Source: Paenibacillus sp. Soil787 (GTDB taxonomy: Bacteria > Bacillota > Bacilli > Paenibacillales > NBRC-103111). From it: a DNA stretch of 64,000 nt. A model generated the notes under the pieces. That model was not told the origin of the DNA and searched no databases. It worked only from the letters and a program-made list of their open reading frames with translations. Positions 7,429 through 15,994 of the stretch are shown here, one piece after another; positions within the stretch are counted from its first letter, which is position 1, and every line of letters begins with the position of its first letter. A program made the translations under genes and the position numbers. The stretch lies in assembly GCF_001429545.1 (NCBI RefSeq), contig NZ_LMSP01000005.1:30345-94344 (forward strand). The letters are read 5' to 3'.

Positions 7429-9753
7429 ATGACGAAAAGTAAGTTTGTGGTCGGGTTGTTAGTGTCAATATTCCTCGCGTTGCAGATTTGGTGTTCGTCC
7501 CTTATATTTAATTTCCCCTATATCGGGATATATCTTGAATTAACTCCACAGCAACAATGGGTGATTAACGAGTTGGATAAGGAAAGCGCCAGCATGAAGC
7601 TAGACGTTAAAGTAGGGGATATTGTCAAACAAGTAGACGGCAAGCTTCCCGATGAATTCCCGTCCGTTCAAAAATGGAGAATTATAGAACAAGCTCATAC
7701 GTTGTTGATTTCAAGAGACGGGCTTGAGTACATGGCCGAGGTTAACATCAACAGCACTACTGTCTACGATCTGATTCCGCTAGTAGAGGAATTCGTGTGT
7801 CTGTTCATGGCGGTTTTCATTTTTATAAAAGTGCGCCGTTCTCCATCAGCTAGGCTGCTCTCGGCTGTATTTTTGACCATGGCTATCATTTATATGAGTC
7901 TAGGAGCTTCCGTGAGGGGAGATGTAATAGGGAAGATTGCAATTGCCAGCTTTATGATGGTTTTGCCGATTGTCTTTTATCATTTTTTGGCTGTCTTTTT
8001 CAAGGAAAAAGGCAATATGGAATTGTCGACGAGGATTTTGAAATATTTGTATTCGATTTCTGCCATTGGATTTGGTATAAGATGTCTTTACATCTTTCCC
8101 TCGATGGCATACTCGATTCATTATTATGATGCCTCAGCTACCTTGATTTTTTTCGTGATCGTATTTTTATTCAATATGTATATTTTAACCATTCTGTATA
8201 ACAAAGTTCGCAAAGAACAATCCTACATGTCTAGCATTATAAAGAGTGTATGGTTTTCATTGATGATCTCATTTTTACCGGTCATCTGCATCTCCTTTCT
8301 CCCTCAATTGATCACGGGAGATCGAATTTTGGACGCTGTGTACACAAGCTGGATTATTTTATTTTTCCCCATTTCTTTTGCTTACTTGATCGCTTCCAAC
8401 CAGTTGTATGATATAGGTCTTGTTGTCCGGCGTTTTTTATTCGCTGGTCTGCTGGCCATTTTACCGGTCAGTTTATTTACTGGGGCATATGCTTTCTTAT
8501 TTCGCCATGTAGTGGACGAAAAACAAATTCTGTTCATTTTTGTCGGGTTGATACTGCTAGTTTCCACGGTGCTGTATGCAGCCGAATATTTGACAACGCG
8601 GCTCGAACCATTTTTGTTCCCAAGAAAATTCGCCCTGCAATCGGCTTTGAAGAAAATTTCCAAAAACCTTGGGACCATCTCCAGCTTCCGTGAGTTGAAG
8701 GAGATTATTCTCGTGGATATTGTGGGTACTCTTCAGGTGATGGGTGGAGCCATTGTGTTCCAGCATAACAACGATACCGAGATCATTTACGAAGGGGAAA
8801 TAGATTCTTCAGAAGTTCAGCGGCTTGTCAACTCGTCATCCTTGCTCGATCATCCGCTTTATACGTGCATAGAGATGAATAGCCATGAAGAGTATACGAG
8901 TTATTTGATTATGACACGCAAAAAGACGAACACGATGCTTGCGAAGGAAGAGAGGCAGTGGCTGCAGCTGATTACAACCTATTTGGAAGTTAGCTTGGAA
9001 AATGTCCACTTGATCCGCAAGTTAACAGCCAGATTGCACCAATTTGCTTCCCAGCTTCCTAATGAAAACGCAGCGCAGGATATTCAATGGTTTCGTAAGG
9101 TCATGTTTGAGCTTCAGGAAGAGGAACGTATTCGGATTGCTAGCGATCTTCATGATACGACGATGCAGGATCTTTTCTTTCTCAAAAGAAGAATAACTAC
9201 TCTTGCAGATAAGCCAACGATGCATCAAGAAGATCAGGTACAATTGAAAAATATGAATAATTTTGTGGAAATGATTAATGCCAGTCTGCGCCAAAGCTGC
9301 TTTGAGCTAAATCCCCATTTACTAAAAGAGGTAGGTCTGATTCAAACGCTAAAGATGTATTTGGAGAAGGAGTCATATTCAACGCCATTTGAGCTTGAAT
9401 TTCAAGCAGGACATGCTGCTGTTATCGAAACCAAAGATTTGCTTATTAAACGGCACATATTCCGAATCGTCCAAGAACTGCTCAATAATGCCAAAAAGCA
9501 TTCTCAGGCTTCCAAGGTTACCTTCCAAATCACGGAAAAAGACAATTATTTTTGTTTATTTTATGAAGATGACGGGGTAGGAATTCGTGACAGAGACAAA
9601 GTTCATCTGGAGATTGGCGCATCAGGCATGGGGCTAGAACAAATGAGGAGCAGGGTCTTGCACGTGGGTGGGCGTTTTGAGCTTAACACACAAAACGGAA
9701 ACGGAACGAAAATTATCATCATGATACCCGCCAAGGAGGTAATTTCAGCATGA
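7429..9753 (+). CDS. comP: ComP-like quorum-sensing membrane histidine kinase
   Basis: 774 residues; the start is ATG 7429 behind GGAGGGG. An N-terminal membrane helix (about 6-27) is followed by an extracytoplasmic PDZ-like segment (about 45-95, LDVKVGDIVKQVDG). Then come about seven hydrophobic helices to residue 375, a GAF-like linker, the HisKA_3 motif with phospho-acceptor His575 (ASDLHDTTMQDL), and a HATPase domain with N-box near 685 (ELLNNAKKHS) and G1 near 714 (EDDGVGI). This is the ComP architecture. It would sense a prenylated ComX-type peptide and phosphorylate ComA, whose gene overlaps its last 4 bp (ATGA). Confidence 0.85.
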   Translation: MTKSKFVVGLLVSIFLALQIWCSSLIFNFPYIGIYLELTPQQQWVINELDKESASMKLDVKVGDIVKQVDGKLPDEFPSVQKWRIIEQAHTLLISRDGLEYMAEVNINSTTVYDLIPLVEEFVCLFMAVFIFIKVRRSPSARLLSAVFLTMAIIYMSLGASVRGDVIGKIAIASFMMVLPIVFYHFLAVFFKEKGNMELSTRILKYLYSISAIGFGIRCLYIFPSMAYSIHYYDASATLIFFVIVFLFNMYILTILYNKVRKEQSYMSSIIKSVWFSLMISFLPVICISFLPQLITGDRILDAVYTSWIILFFPISFAYLIASNQLYDIGLVVRRFLFAGLLAILPVSLFTGAYAFLFRHVVDEKQILFIFVGLILLVSTVLYAAEYLTTRLEPFLFPRKFALQSALKKISKNLGTISSFRELKEIILVDIVGTLQVMGGAIVFQHNNDTEIIYEGEIDSSEVQRLVNSSSLLDHPLYTCIEMNSHEEYTSYLIMTRKKTNTMLAKEERQWLQLITTYLEVSLENVHLIRKLTARLHQFASQLPNENAAQDIQWFRKVMFELQEEERIRIASDLHDTTMQDLFFLKRRITTLADKPTMHQEDQVQLKNMNNFVEMINASLRQSCFELNPHLLKEVGLIQTLKMYLEKESYSTPFELEFQAGHAAVIETKDLLIKRHIFRIVQELLNNAKKHSQASKVTFQITEKDNYFCLFYEDDGVGIRDRDKVHLEIGASGMGLEQMRSRVLHVGGRFELNTQNGNGTKIIIMIPAKEVISA

Positions 9754-10388
9754 TTGAAGTTGTCAAGACACTGGTTGTCGATGATCATCCATTATTTGCC
9801 CGTGCGACCAAAACGTTATTAGAAGAGATTGATGGTATTGAAGTTATCGGTGTTGTCTCTAATGCTAAACAATGCTTGGAACAAGTGGAGCTGCATCAGC
9901 CAGGTCTCGTATTTCTAGATTATCAGCTTCCTGATCTATCCGGCACAGAAGTTGCTGCTCAGCTAAAAAATAGGTATCCCAATATGCATATCGTTATTTT
10001 CACAGGAATCGATGTTACAGGTATCTTGAATAAGCTGATTGAAATAAAAGTAAGCGGCGTTCTATCGAAGGAGTCGAGCGAACGAACGATTAAAAATATG
10101 GTGAATTGTATGTTGGATGGTCATACGATGCTGCCGCTAGCATTCTTTCACCAGATGCAATTAAGTGGAGAATCTACCAAGGATGACTGTGTGTTACTAG
10201 AGGAAGAAGTACTCATGATGAACATGTTGGTTAAGGGAGCGACTCACGATCAAATTGCGGAACGCATCTTCATGAGCAAGCGAACCGTCGATAATTATTT
10301 ACGCAAGATTTACGATAAATGGGGCGCCAAATCAAGAACAGAAGCACTCGAGAAGTTTATTAAGAGCAAATATTACACACAGGCTTAG
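9750..10388 (+). CDS. comA: ComA-like NarL/LuxR-family response regulator
   Basis: 212 residues. The receiver domain has the acidic pair VVDDH at 9-13 and the phospho-acceptor Asp57 (VFLDYQLPD). The LuxR-type HTH near 155-195 is clear (DQIAERIFMSKRTVDNYLRK). It overlaps comP by 4 bp, so the pair is translationally coupled. By analogy with B. subtilis, phospho-ComA activates quorum-controlled genes; target sites are not evident in this window. Confidence 0.87.
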   Translation: MIEVVKTLVVDDHPLFARATKTLLEEIDGIEVIGVVSNAKQCLEQVELHQPGLVFLDYQLPDLSGTEVAAQLKNRYPNMHIVIFTGIDVTGILNKLIEIKVSGVLSKESSERTIKNMVNCMLDGHTMLPLAFFHQMQLSGESTKDDCVLLEEEVLMMNMLVKGATHDQIAERIFMSKRTVDNYLRKIYDKWGAKSRTEALEKFIKSKYYTQA

Positions 10389-10395
10389 GGGGGAA

Positions 10396-11319
10396 ATGAT
10401 GCAGGACATCCAGCAGCATATGCATCGTGTTATTGATGACTATATTTATGTAGAAGATTTAAATACTCTGCTTAAATCTTTTGTAGATGACAAAGAAAAG
10501 GAAAATTGTACATGGTCTAAGGTCACGATTTGCACACACAAGATGTTAGGAGGAGACTCGCCTGACATTTATCGACTTGCTGCGGTAACAGAGCTGGTCA
10601 TTCTAACTTTGGACATTATGGATGATTTGCAGGATCAAGATCAGGTTGGTAAGCCGTGGATGCAATGTTCACAAGCTGTTACCTTGAATGCTGTTATGGC
10701 ACTGTTCATGGGATTTGTAGGTGAATTGGGGCACTTGCAGGTCAAAGATAAGATGCTAGTTGAGGTAAGTAAAATCATCTCGAGATCGATTAATGGCCAA
10801 CAAAAAGATATAACTAATGCGATATCAACCGTAGATGACTATCTGATGATGACGCAAGAGAAATCAGGTTCCTTATTCCAGCTTGCCTGTTTCATGGGCT
10901 ATTCCCTACTTGCATGTACGGAGGAAACCATTGAACAGATTCATCAATTAGCTGACTGTATTGGCCTTATTCATCAAATTCAAAATGATATGAGAGATCT
11001 TACTCGGCTTGATGTGAAAAACGATGTGATTGGTAAGAAACGAACGCTTCCTGTGTTGTATTTACTATCCATTGATGATGCGGCATTCAGTCCATTGAAA
11101 GCATATTATGAAGGTGAAATTACCGTCGACTTTCTGTTGGCAGAGAAAGATAAATTTTTGCAAATGATTCACGATTCCGGATGTATGGAATATGCCCGAA
11201 TTGTCCAATCCGTGTGTATTCAAAAGGCGGAAGAGATTTATGAGAATTTGCAAGCCAGTACTCCTTGGAAAGAAAGGTTTAAGCAAATTACGTTCGGGGA
11301 TTTTCTGGATGTAGACTAG
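10396..11319 (+). CDS. comQ: ComQ-like isoprenyl-diphosphate-family enzyme
   Basis: 307 residues of the polyprenyl synthetase fold. The first Asp-rich motif is DDLQD at 76-80 and the second is reduced to NDMRD near 197-201, as in ComQ proteins that modify ComX rather than make long-chain prenyl diphosphates. It starts 7 bp after comA behind a GGGGGG site. Genuine heptaprenyl or farnesyl diphosphate synthases sit in other gene contexts, so placement directly after comPA makes the ComQ assignment likely. The usual order comQ-comX-comP-comA is changed here to comP-comA-comQ. Confidence 0.83.
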   Translation: MMQDIQQHMHRVIDDYIYVEDLNTLLKSFVDDKEKENCTWSKVTICTHKMLGGDSPDIYRLAAVTELVILTLDIMDDLQDQDQVGKPWMQCSQAVTLNAVMALFMGFVGELGHLQVKDKMLVEVSKIISRSINGQQKDITNAISTVDDYLMMTQEKSGSLFQLACFMGYSLLACTEETIEQIHQLADCIGLIHQIQNDMRDLTRLDVKNDVIGKKRTLPVLYLLSIDDAAFSPLKAYYEGEITVDFLLAEKDKFLQMIHDSGCMEYARIVQSVCIQKAEEIYENLQASTPWKERFKQITFGDFLDVD

Positions 11320-11322
11320 GAG

Positions 11323-11353
11323 GTCAAACGCGCTCGTTAGTCGTTTATCCTTG
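11323..11353. repeat. Short copy of a stem-loop repeat (AAACGCGCTC...GTCGTTTATCC)
   Basis: It carries GTCAAACGCGCTCGTTAGTC and GTTTATCCTTG, the outer arms of the element at 12224-12309 and 47741-47827, but lacks the central CGTCCTGAAGGACG hairpin. Confidence 0.6.
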
Positions 11354-11715
11354 ACTTCTCGAATCGAGTTAGAAGGAATTGAAGAGTTATGAGGAACGTC
11401 GTTCCGCTATTTTGAGAAAATACGCTAGATATTGAATTATGGGGAACGTGGGTACGCTATTTCGTGCAATAATGGCAATCTGGAGGGAAAAACTGCGAAA
11501 TAGAGGATCTACGTTCCTCTTAAACCTGAATTCGGTTATTTTCGCACAAATAGCGGCTGCACGTTCCTTTAAAGGACTGACCTATGTAGATTGCAGCTAA
11601 CAAGCGCAGGAAAGAAAGGGACGAGTAAGGGAAGGGCAATAGTGTCCAGTTGGAACCAGCAATCGAAGAAAGAAGGTATATGAAAGTTTATTGACAACTC
11701 TTCTCAATTAAAATA
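11354..11715. repeat. Gene-free stretch with dispersed GGAACG...GCTATTT repeats
   Basis: No gene is supported. Four copies of the motif seen at 121-349 occur: direct near 11391 and 11440, inverted near 11497 and 11548. They resemble common Paenibacillus intergenic repeats. Confidence 0.5.
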
Positions 11716-11728
11716 AAATGGATATTAT

Positions 11729-11746
11729 ATAATAATTATTATAAAT
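11729..11746. promoter_or_regulatory. PerR/Fur-type operator
   Basis: TATAATAATTATTATA is a perfect 16-bp palindrome that closely matches the PerR box (TTATAATnATTATAA) and also resembles the Fur box. It lies immediately before the catalase remnant and about 200 bp before the truncated PerR gene, as expected for a peroxide-regulated katA or perR promoter. Confidence 0.7.
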
Positions 11747-11748
11747 AA

Positions 11749-11961
11749 ACTATCCGCGATGCGATGAAATTCCCTGATATGATTCACTCCTTGAAGCCAG
11801 CGCCTGACACGAATGTGCAGACACCCGACGGCTATTGGGATTTCATGTCCCTGACACCGGAATCGACGCATATGCTGACTAGGGTATTCTCGGACTACGG
11901 CACACCTGCGAATTACCGTGAGATAAATCGAAAAGGAGGTTTCCATCATGGTACAGCATGA
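11749..11961 (+). pseudogene. Catalase (KatA) internal fragment
   Basis: The frame reads ...IRDAMKFPDMIHSLKP, then DGYWDFMSLTPEST and VFSDYGTPANYREI, unmistakably the middle of a monofunctional heme catalase (KatA family, normally about 480-500 residues). Homology starts about codon 11752 and stops near 11925 where the sequence runs into the perR ribosome binding site. The RBS, start codon, N-terminal part with the catalytic His and the entire C-terminal part are missing. The upstream in-frame stop at 11746-11748 lies inside the operator. It is therefore a deletion remnant, not a functional gene. Confidence 0.85.
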
Positions 11962-12220
11962 TCTGAATCAAGCGCTGCAGCGGATGCACGCCAAAAACAT
12001 ACCTTTAACACCGCAGCGGTGTGCAATACTTACGTTTCTATATGCCCAGGGCAGCTACACGACGGTCAAAGACATATGTGAAGCGTTGATCGATAAGTAT
12101 CCCCATATGAATGCAATGACGGTTAATAGCAGCTTGCATGTGTTTAAACAACTTGGTTTAGTTAATGAATTACCTGTAGTCGGTGCCTCCTTACGATATG
12201 AAGCGGCAATTTGTTCGTAG
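11948..12220 (+). CDS. Truncated PerR/Fur-family regulator, DNA-binding domain only
   Basis: 90 residues; the start is ATG 11948 behind AAGGAGGT. The winged-helix part of PerR is present (LTPQRCAILTFL, then MNAMTVNSSLHVFKQLGLV). PerR is about 145 residues; here the frame stops at ...LRYEAAICS, just where the metal-binding and dimerisation domain with its HHxxCxxC elements should begin. The loss looks like a frameshift or deletion, followed directly by a copy of a dispersed repeat at 12224. It could still bind DNA weakly, but it lacks peroxide sensing and dimerisation, so it is probably a decaying gene. Confidence 0.75.
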   Translation: MVQHDLNQALQRMHAKNIPLTPQRCAILTFLYAQGSYTTVKDICEALIDKYPHMNAMTVNSSLHVFKQLGLVNELPVVGASLRYEAAICS

Positions 12221-12223
12221 ATA

Positions 12224-12309
12224 AGAAAGTATAAGTTTTATACTTTTGCTTCGCATCTACCTTGACAAACGCGCTCGTCCTGAAGGACGACGGAGTCGTT
12301 TATCCTTGG
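12224..12309. repeat. 86-bp dispersed stem-loop element, copy A
   Basis: It begins AGAAAGTATAAG and ends GTCGTTTATCCTTGG. The core holds CGTCC-TGAA-GGACG inside AAACG...CGTTT arms, giving a strong hairpin. It is nearly identical in layout to 47741-47827 and partly to 11323-11353. It directly follows the truncated perR stop codon. Confidence 0.75.
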
Positions 12310-12328
12310 TGAATGGTTTGTAATAAGT

Positions 12329-12390
12329 AAGGCGCTGCAGTGGGAGAAGAGATAAGATGGACTCTTCTCATGCTGCAGCGCCTTTTTTAA
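12329..12390. terminator. Long stem-loop terminator of dctB (bidirectional)
   Basis: AAGGCGCTGCAG pairs with CTGCAGCGCCTT, with an inner GAGAAGAG/CTCTTCTC stem and a T-run on the right. On the minus strand it lies just after the dctB stop codon. Confidence 0.85.
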
Positions 12391-12401
12391 TATAACCCTG
12401 T

Positions 12402-13463
12402 TTAGTCTTTAGTGCTTTCGCGTCTAAGTTCGTACACGGCATCCATGAGCTCTTTACTAATGTACGATCGAGCTTCTTCATAAACAGGCTCAAGCGCCTG
12501 CTGCCATTCATCCCGTTCCTCTTTCGTCAGGAGGTGAACGTCCATCTGTCCAATCTTCTGTAACTCGTTCCACTGTTTACGGTTGATCTCGACCGCATTT
12601 TGATTGGCCCAAATCGTTGTTTCCTGCATGGCTTCATTAATCGTCTTTTGCTGCTCAGCCGATAATTTCTCCCAAAATATTTTATTCACTAGCACGCTAT
12701 AACCAAGATAGGCATGATTACTGATGGTCAAATATTTTTGGACCTGATACAGCTTTTTAGAGTAAATGTTCGAAATCGTATTCTCTCCACCGTCTACCTG
12801 ACCGGATTCCATGCTGCGATATACTTGGTTAAAAGGAATGGGGACCGTCTTCGCATTGAGTAGCCGAAATTGGGATTCGATGATCTTGCTTGGAAGGATC
12901 CGAAATTTCAAATCTCGAAAATCTTCGGGATGAGCAAGCGTACCGCGGTTTGACGTCATTTGCTGAAAACCATTAGACCAAAAACCGAGACCAACGATAC
13001 CCTTCGGTTCTAACTTTCGCATCAGGATGCTGCCAATCTTGCCTTGGAAAGCTTTGGCTACATCCTCATCGTTGTGGAAAACGAAGGGAAGATCCATGGC
13101 CATCCAATCAGGAACGACTTCGGATATATTAGAGAAGCTTGGCGCGATCATTTGAATGCTGCCGCTCTGCAAAGCGCCAACTTCATCGGTTTCATTGTAT
13201 AGAGTACCATTGGGGAATAATTCTACCTTAATGGTGTCGTTGGTCTTTGCTTTGACTAATTGGGCAAATTTCTGAGCCGCTAATCCTTTGGGTGTATTCT
13301 CCGCCACGACAAAGCTGAATCGAATGATCGTTTGTTGGCCGAGTCCGATCTGCTCATCATCAACCACAAGCGGACCGTTACCCAATTGCCAGGAGAAACC
13401 GAATCCCAACGCTGTCAGGAGGCCAATTAAAAGAAACATAGTGATACCAATAAACGTTCTCAT
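12402..13463 (-). CDS. dctB: DctB-like C4-dicarboxylate-binding protein (TRAP DctP family)
   Basis: 353 residues; the start at 13463 has GGGGGTC upstream on the minus strand. One N-terminal hydrophobic segment (signal or anchor) is followed by the TRAP solute receptor fold: FSFVVAENTPKGLAAQKF, FPNGTLYNETDEVGALQSG, and PIPFNQVYRSMESGQVDGGENT with the family binding-site region. No TRAP membrane subunits (DctQ/DctM) are nearby. Instead it is divergent from a DctS/DctR pair, matching B. subtilis ydbE-ydbFGH, where DctB works as a sensing partner of DctS rather than in a TRAP importer. The same role is likely here. Confidence 0.85.
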   Translation of the reverse strand: MRTFIGITMFLLIGLLTALGFGFSWQLGNGPLVVDDEQIGLGQQTIIRFSFVVAENTPKGLAAQKFAQLVKAKTNDTIKVELFPNGTLYNETDEVGALQSGSIQMIAPSFSNISEVVPDWMAMDLPFVFHNDEDVAKAFQGKIGSILMRKLEPKGIVGLGFWSNGFQQMTSNRGTLAHPEDFRDLKFRILPSKIIESQFRLLNAKTVPIPFNQVYRSMESGQVDGGENTISNIYSKKLYQVQKYLTISNHAYLGYSVLVNKIFWEKLSAEQQKTINEAMQETTIWANQNAVEINRKQWNELQKIGQMDVHLLTKEERDEWQQALEPVYEEARSYISKELMDAVYELRRESTKD

Positions 13464-13556
13464 ATAGACCCCCATTGTTCTGTATAATAAATTCAGTGTA
13501 ACATAATGTAGGATGATGTTTGAAATTAACGGCAAGCTGAAAGTGGGTGATCGGCT

Positions 13557-15176
13557 TTGAAGATCAAGGGGCTTCGCATGAATTGGAAAATCACGATCCT
13601 GTCGTTCGGCATTGTACTATTTGCCATTTGTATCGGCGGTATCATTTTAATAGGCCGTGTAATCCATCTTCAAGAACAAGAGCTTGGACAAAGACTGCTT
13701 GTTACAGCGCGTACGGTTACCCAATTACCTTCAATTATTAACGGGCTAACGGAAGAGGCCCGAAGGCAGGAAATTAATCCGATTACTGAACGTCTTCGAA
13801 TTGTTAATGACGTTGACTATATCGTTGTCATGGATATGAACGGCATTCGTTGGTCTCACCCATCATCCTCTCGAATTGGGGAGCTTTCTCGGGGAGAGGA
13901 CGAGCATTCCGCATTTGCTGAGCACACGTATCTTTCCAAGGCAAAAGGCGAGCAAGGGACGGCTCTCCGAGCCTTTGTACCGGTTATGAATGAGCAGCAC
14001 GAACAAGTTGGTGTCGTATTGGTAGGGAAGCTGGTGCCGGGACTATCCGGGATCATTCTCGCTATGAGGGGGCAAATATATGTGACGGTATTCTTGTCTT
14101 TGCTGTTTGGGATTTGGGGTTCGTGGATGCTTTCGAGGCATATTAAGGAGCAGATGTTTCGCTTGGAGCCTGAGGAAATCGCCCAGCTGCTCGTAGAGCG
14201 AACCGCCACTTTCAACGCGATGCATGAAGGCGTAATTGCCATAGACAGCCATGAATCCATCACGGTTTTTAACGATAAAGCCAAAAAAATGCTTCAAATC
14301 GAAGGAGAAGTACTCGGACGCCCTATTCGAGAAGTGCTGCCGGATACGAGGCTCCCAGAAATTTTGCAGTTTAACCATGCTATTTACAACCAAGAACTGC
14401 ATGTTGGTCCTGCTCATATTTTGAGTAATCGGGTTCCTATTAAAGTAGGCCAACAAGTGGTTGGCGCCGTAGCTATTTTTCAAGATCGCTCGGAGGTGAC
14501 GAAAATTGCTGAAGAGTTGACGGGAGTGAGGGCATTTGTTGATGCACTTCGGGTGCAGAATCATGAATACATGAATAAGCTTCACACTATAGGAGGCTTG
14601 ATTCAACTTGATCATAAGCAGAAGGCGCTGGACTATTTGTTCGAAACGGTGGAAGCGCAATCCGAGCTTAGCAGCTTTGTATCGAGCAGGATTGCGAATG
14701 AGAGTGCGGCCGGTTTACTTTTGGGGAAAATCAGCCGCGGCAGAGAGTTGGGTATTGACGTTCGTTTGGACCGGGCAAGCAGGTTAGTGCGGTTTCCGGA
14801 GCATTTGGATCAACACGACGTTGTGGTCATTTTGGGGAATCTGATTGAGAATGCCTTTGATGCCCTGAAGGAGAAGGATGGGAAGAAAGAGATCTTTATC
14901 AGTATAGAGCAGGATGATGAGGTATTATCCATTTTGGTCGAGGATAATGGTAAAGGCATGAGTGAGGAAACCAAACAGCACAAATTTGAGCGAGGCTTCT
15001 CGACGAATGCGGGCGAAGGCAGGGGCATTGGCTTGTATTTAATTCATAATATTGTGAACAAATGCGGGGCTCATCTGGAAGTGGAGTCCACACTTGGCGT
15101 GGGGACGAGCTTCATACTTACTTTCCCCATGCAGACAAGAGAGGAAGAAACTCATGTACAGAGTCGTACTGATTGA
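13557..15176 (+). CDS. dctS: DctS-like sensor histidine kinase (CitA/DcuS family)
   Basis: 539 residues; the start is TTG 13557 with AAGTGGGTGATC upstream. Two transmembrane helices (about 14-34 and 170-190) flank an extracytoplasmic CitA/DcuS-type sensor domain. A cytoplasmic PAS domain follows (about 215-320, ITVFNDKAKKMLQIEGE), then the kinase core with His336 (QNHEYMNKLHTIGGL) and an ATPase domain (NLIENAFDAL, then VEDNGKGM). It should sense C4-dicarboxylates with DctB. The neighbouring dctB, dctR, malic enzyme and dctP support malate or succinate/fumarate sensing; MalK is the close alternative name. Confidence 0.86.
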   Translation: MKIKGLRMNWKITILSFGIVLFAICIGGIILIGRVIHLQEQELGQRLLVTARTVTQLPSIINGLTEEARRQEINPITERLRIVNDVDYIVVMDMNGIRWSHPSSSRIGELSRGEDEHSAFAEHTYLSKAKGEQGTALRAFVPVMNEQHEQVGVVLVGKLVPGLSGIILAMRGQIYVTVFLSLLFGIWGSWMLSRHIKEQMFRLEPEEIAQLLVERTATFNAMHEGVIAIDSHESITVFNDKAKKMLQIEGEVLGRPIREVLPDTRLPEILQFNHAIYNQELHVGPAHILSNRVPIKVGQQVVGAVAIFQDRSEVTKIAEELTGVRAFVDALRVQNHEYMNKLHTIGGLIQLDHKQKALDYLFETVEAQSELSSFVSSRIANESAAGLLLGKISRGRELGIDVRLDRASRLVRFPEHLDQHDVVVILGNLIENAFDALKEKDGKKEIFISIEQDDEVLSILVEDNGKGMSEETKQHKFERGFSTNAGEGRGIGLYLIHNIVNKCGAHLEVESTLGVGTSFILTFPMQTREEETHVQSRTD

Positions 15177-15867
15177 GGACGATCCGATGGTTCTTGAAGT
15201 GAACAGACAGTTTGTTGAGAGGGTTCCCGGCTTTGAAATTGTAGGGACATCCTCTAATGGCATAGATGGGATTGAGAAAGTTCGTCATTTGAAGCCTGAC
15301 CTCGTTATACTTGATATTTACATGCCGGGGCAAAACGGAACCGAAGTGCTGCAGCAGATTCGTAATGAACAGTTAGGTACGGATGCCATTGTGATTACGG
15401 CCGCTAATGATATTCCAACGATTAAGCGGATGCTTCAGCAAGGGGCAGTGGACTATATCATGAAGCCTTTTAAATTTGAACGGGTTCAAGAGGCATTGGA
15501 AAATTATCGGACGATGAAGAGAAGATTAGGCAAGGAATCGACGTTGACGCAGGTTGAACTGGATCAACTTTTGCACGGAAACGAAGTCGAACCGATTTCT
15601 AAAGCGCCCTCTGTTTCCATACAAATGGATTTGCCCAAAGGATTGCAAGCACTGACAATGAATCAAGTTATGCTGTTTCTGATGCAGCAGACCAAATCGT
15701 TATCCGCAGAAGAAGTAGCCGAGGGAGTAGGATTGGCAAGAGTCACGGCACGCCGCTATCTGGAGTTTTTGGAGAAGAACAAGCACGTGAAGTTAGACCT
15801 TGAATATGGCGGGATTGGGCGCCCGATTAATAGGTATGTATGGACGAAAGAGAATAAAAGATCATAA
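15154..15867 (+). CDS. dctR: DctR-like response regulator (CitB/DcuR family)
   Basis: 237 residues; the start is ATG 15154 behind GAGAGGAAG, overlapping dctS by 23 bp. The receiver domain has EDD at 8-10 and phospho-acceptor Asp54 (VILDIYMPG). The C-terminal half carries the CitB-type HTH (AEEVAEGVGLARVTARRYLEFLEKN, split here over about residues 185-210). It likely activates the malic enzyme and dctP genes that follow. Confidence 0.87.
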   Translation: MYRVVLIEDDPMVLEVNRQFVERVPGFEIVGTSSNGIDGIEKVRHLKPDLVILDIYMPGQNGTEVLQQIRNEQLGTDAIVITAANDIPTIKRMLQQGAVDYIMKPFKFERVQEALENYRTMKRRLGKESTLTQVELDQLLHGNEVEPISKAPSVSIQMDLPKGLQALTMNQVMLFLMQQTKSLSAEEVAEGVGLARVTARRYLEFLEKNKHVKLDLEYGGIGRPINRYVWTKENKRS

Positions 15868-15873
15868 GTCAAA

Positions 15874-15982
15874 GTGAAGACCAAAAAGACCATAAGTACC
15901 AATATGGTCAAATTCTTCACGTCTTCTTTTGAAAGCGATATCATGAAAACAGAAATACAAGGAACAAAGAATGATATCGCTT
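15874..15982. promoter_or_regulatory. Structured leader before malic enzyme: nested and perfect inverted repeats
   Basis: Two dyads are visible. GTGAAG (15874) and GACCAT (15888) mirror ATGGTC (15904) and CTTCAC (15915). Further on, AAGCGATATCAT (15933-15944) is a perfect 12-bp inverted repeat of ATGATATCGCTT (15971-15982), with a 26-nt gap. In RNA the second stem would bury the ATG at 15971 and end 1 nt before the GAGGTGA that serves a GTG start at 15995. As DNA, either dyad could be a DctR operator. Confidence 0.5.
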
Positions 15983-15994
15983 GAGGTGAAGAAC

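Noticed and set aside
10396..11319. Alternative assignment of comQ as heptaprenyl or farnesyl diphosphate synthase
   Set aside because: The second Asp-rich motif is degenerate and the gene follows comP-comA directly, which favours ComQ.
12402..13463. TRAP-type importer locus
   Set aside because: The DctQ and DctM membrane subunits are missing; the divergent dctSR-dctP genes fit a sensing role instead.
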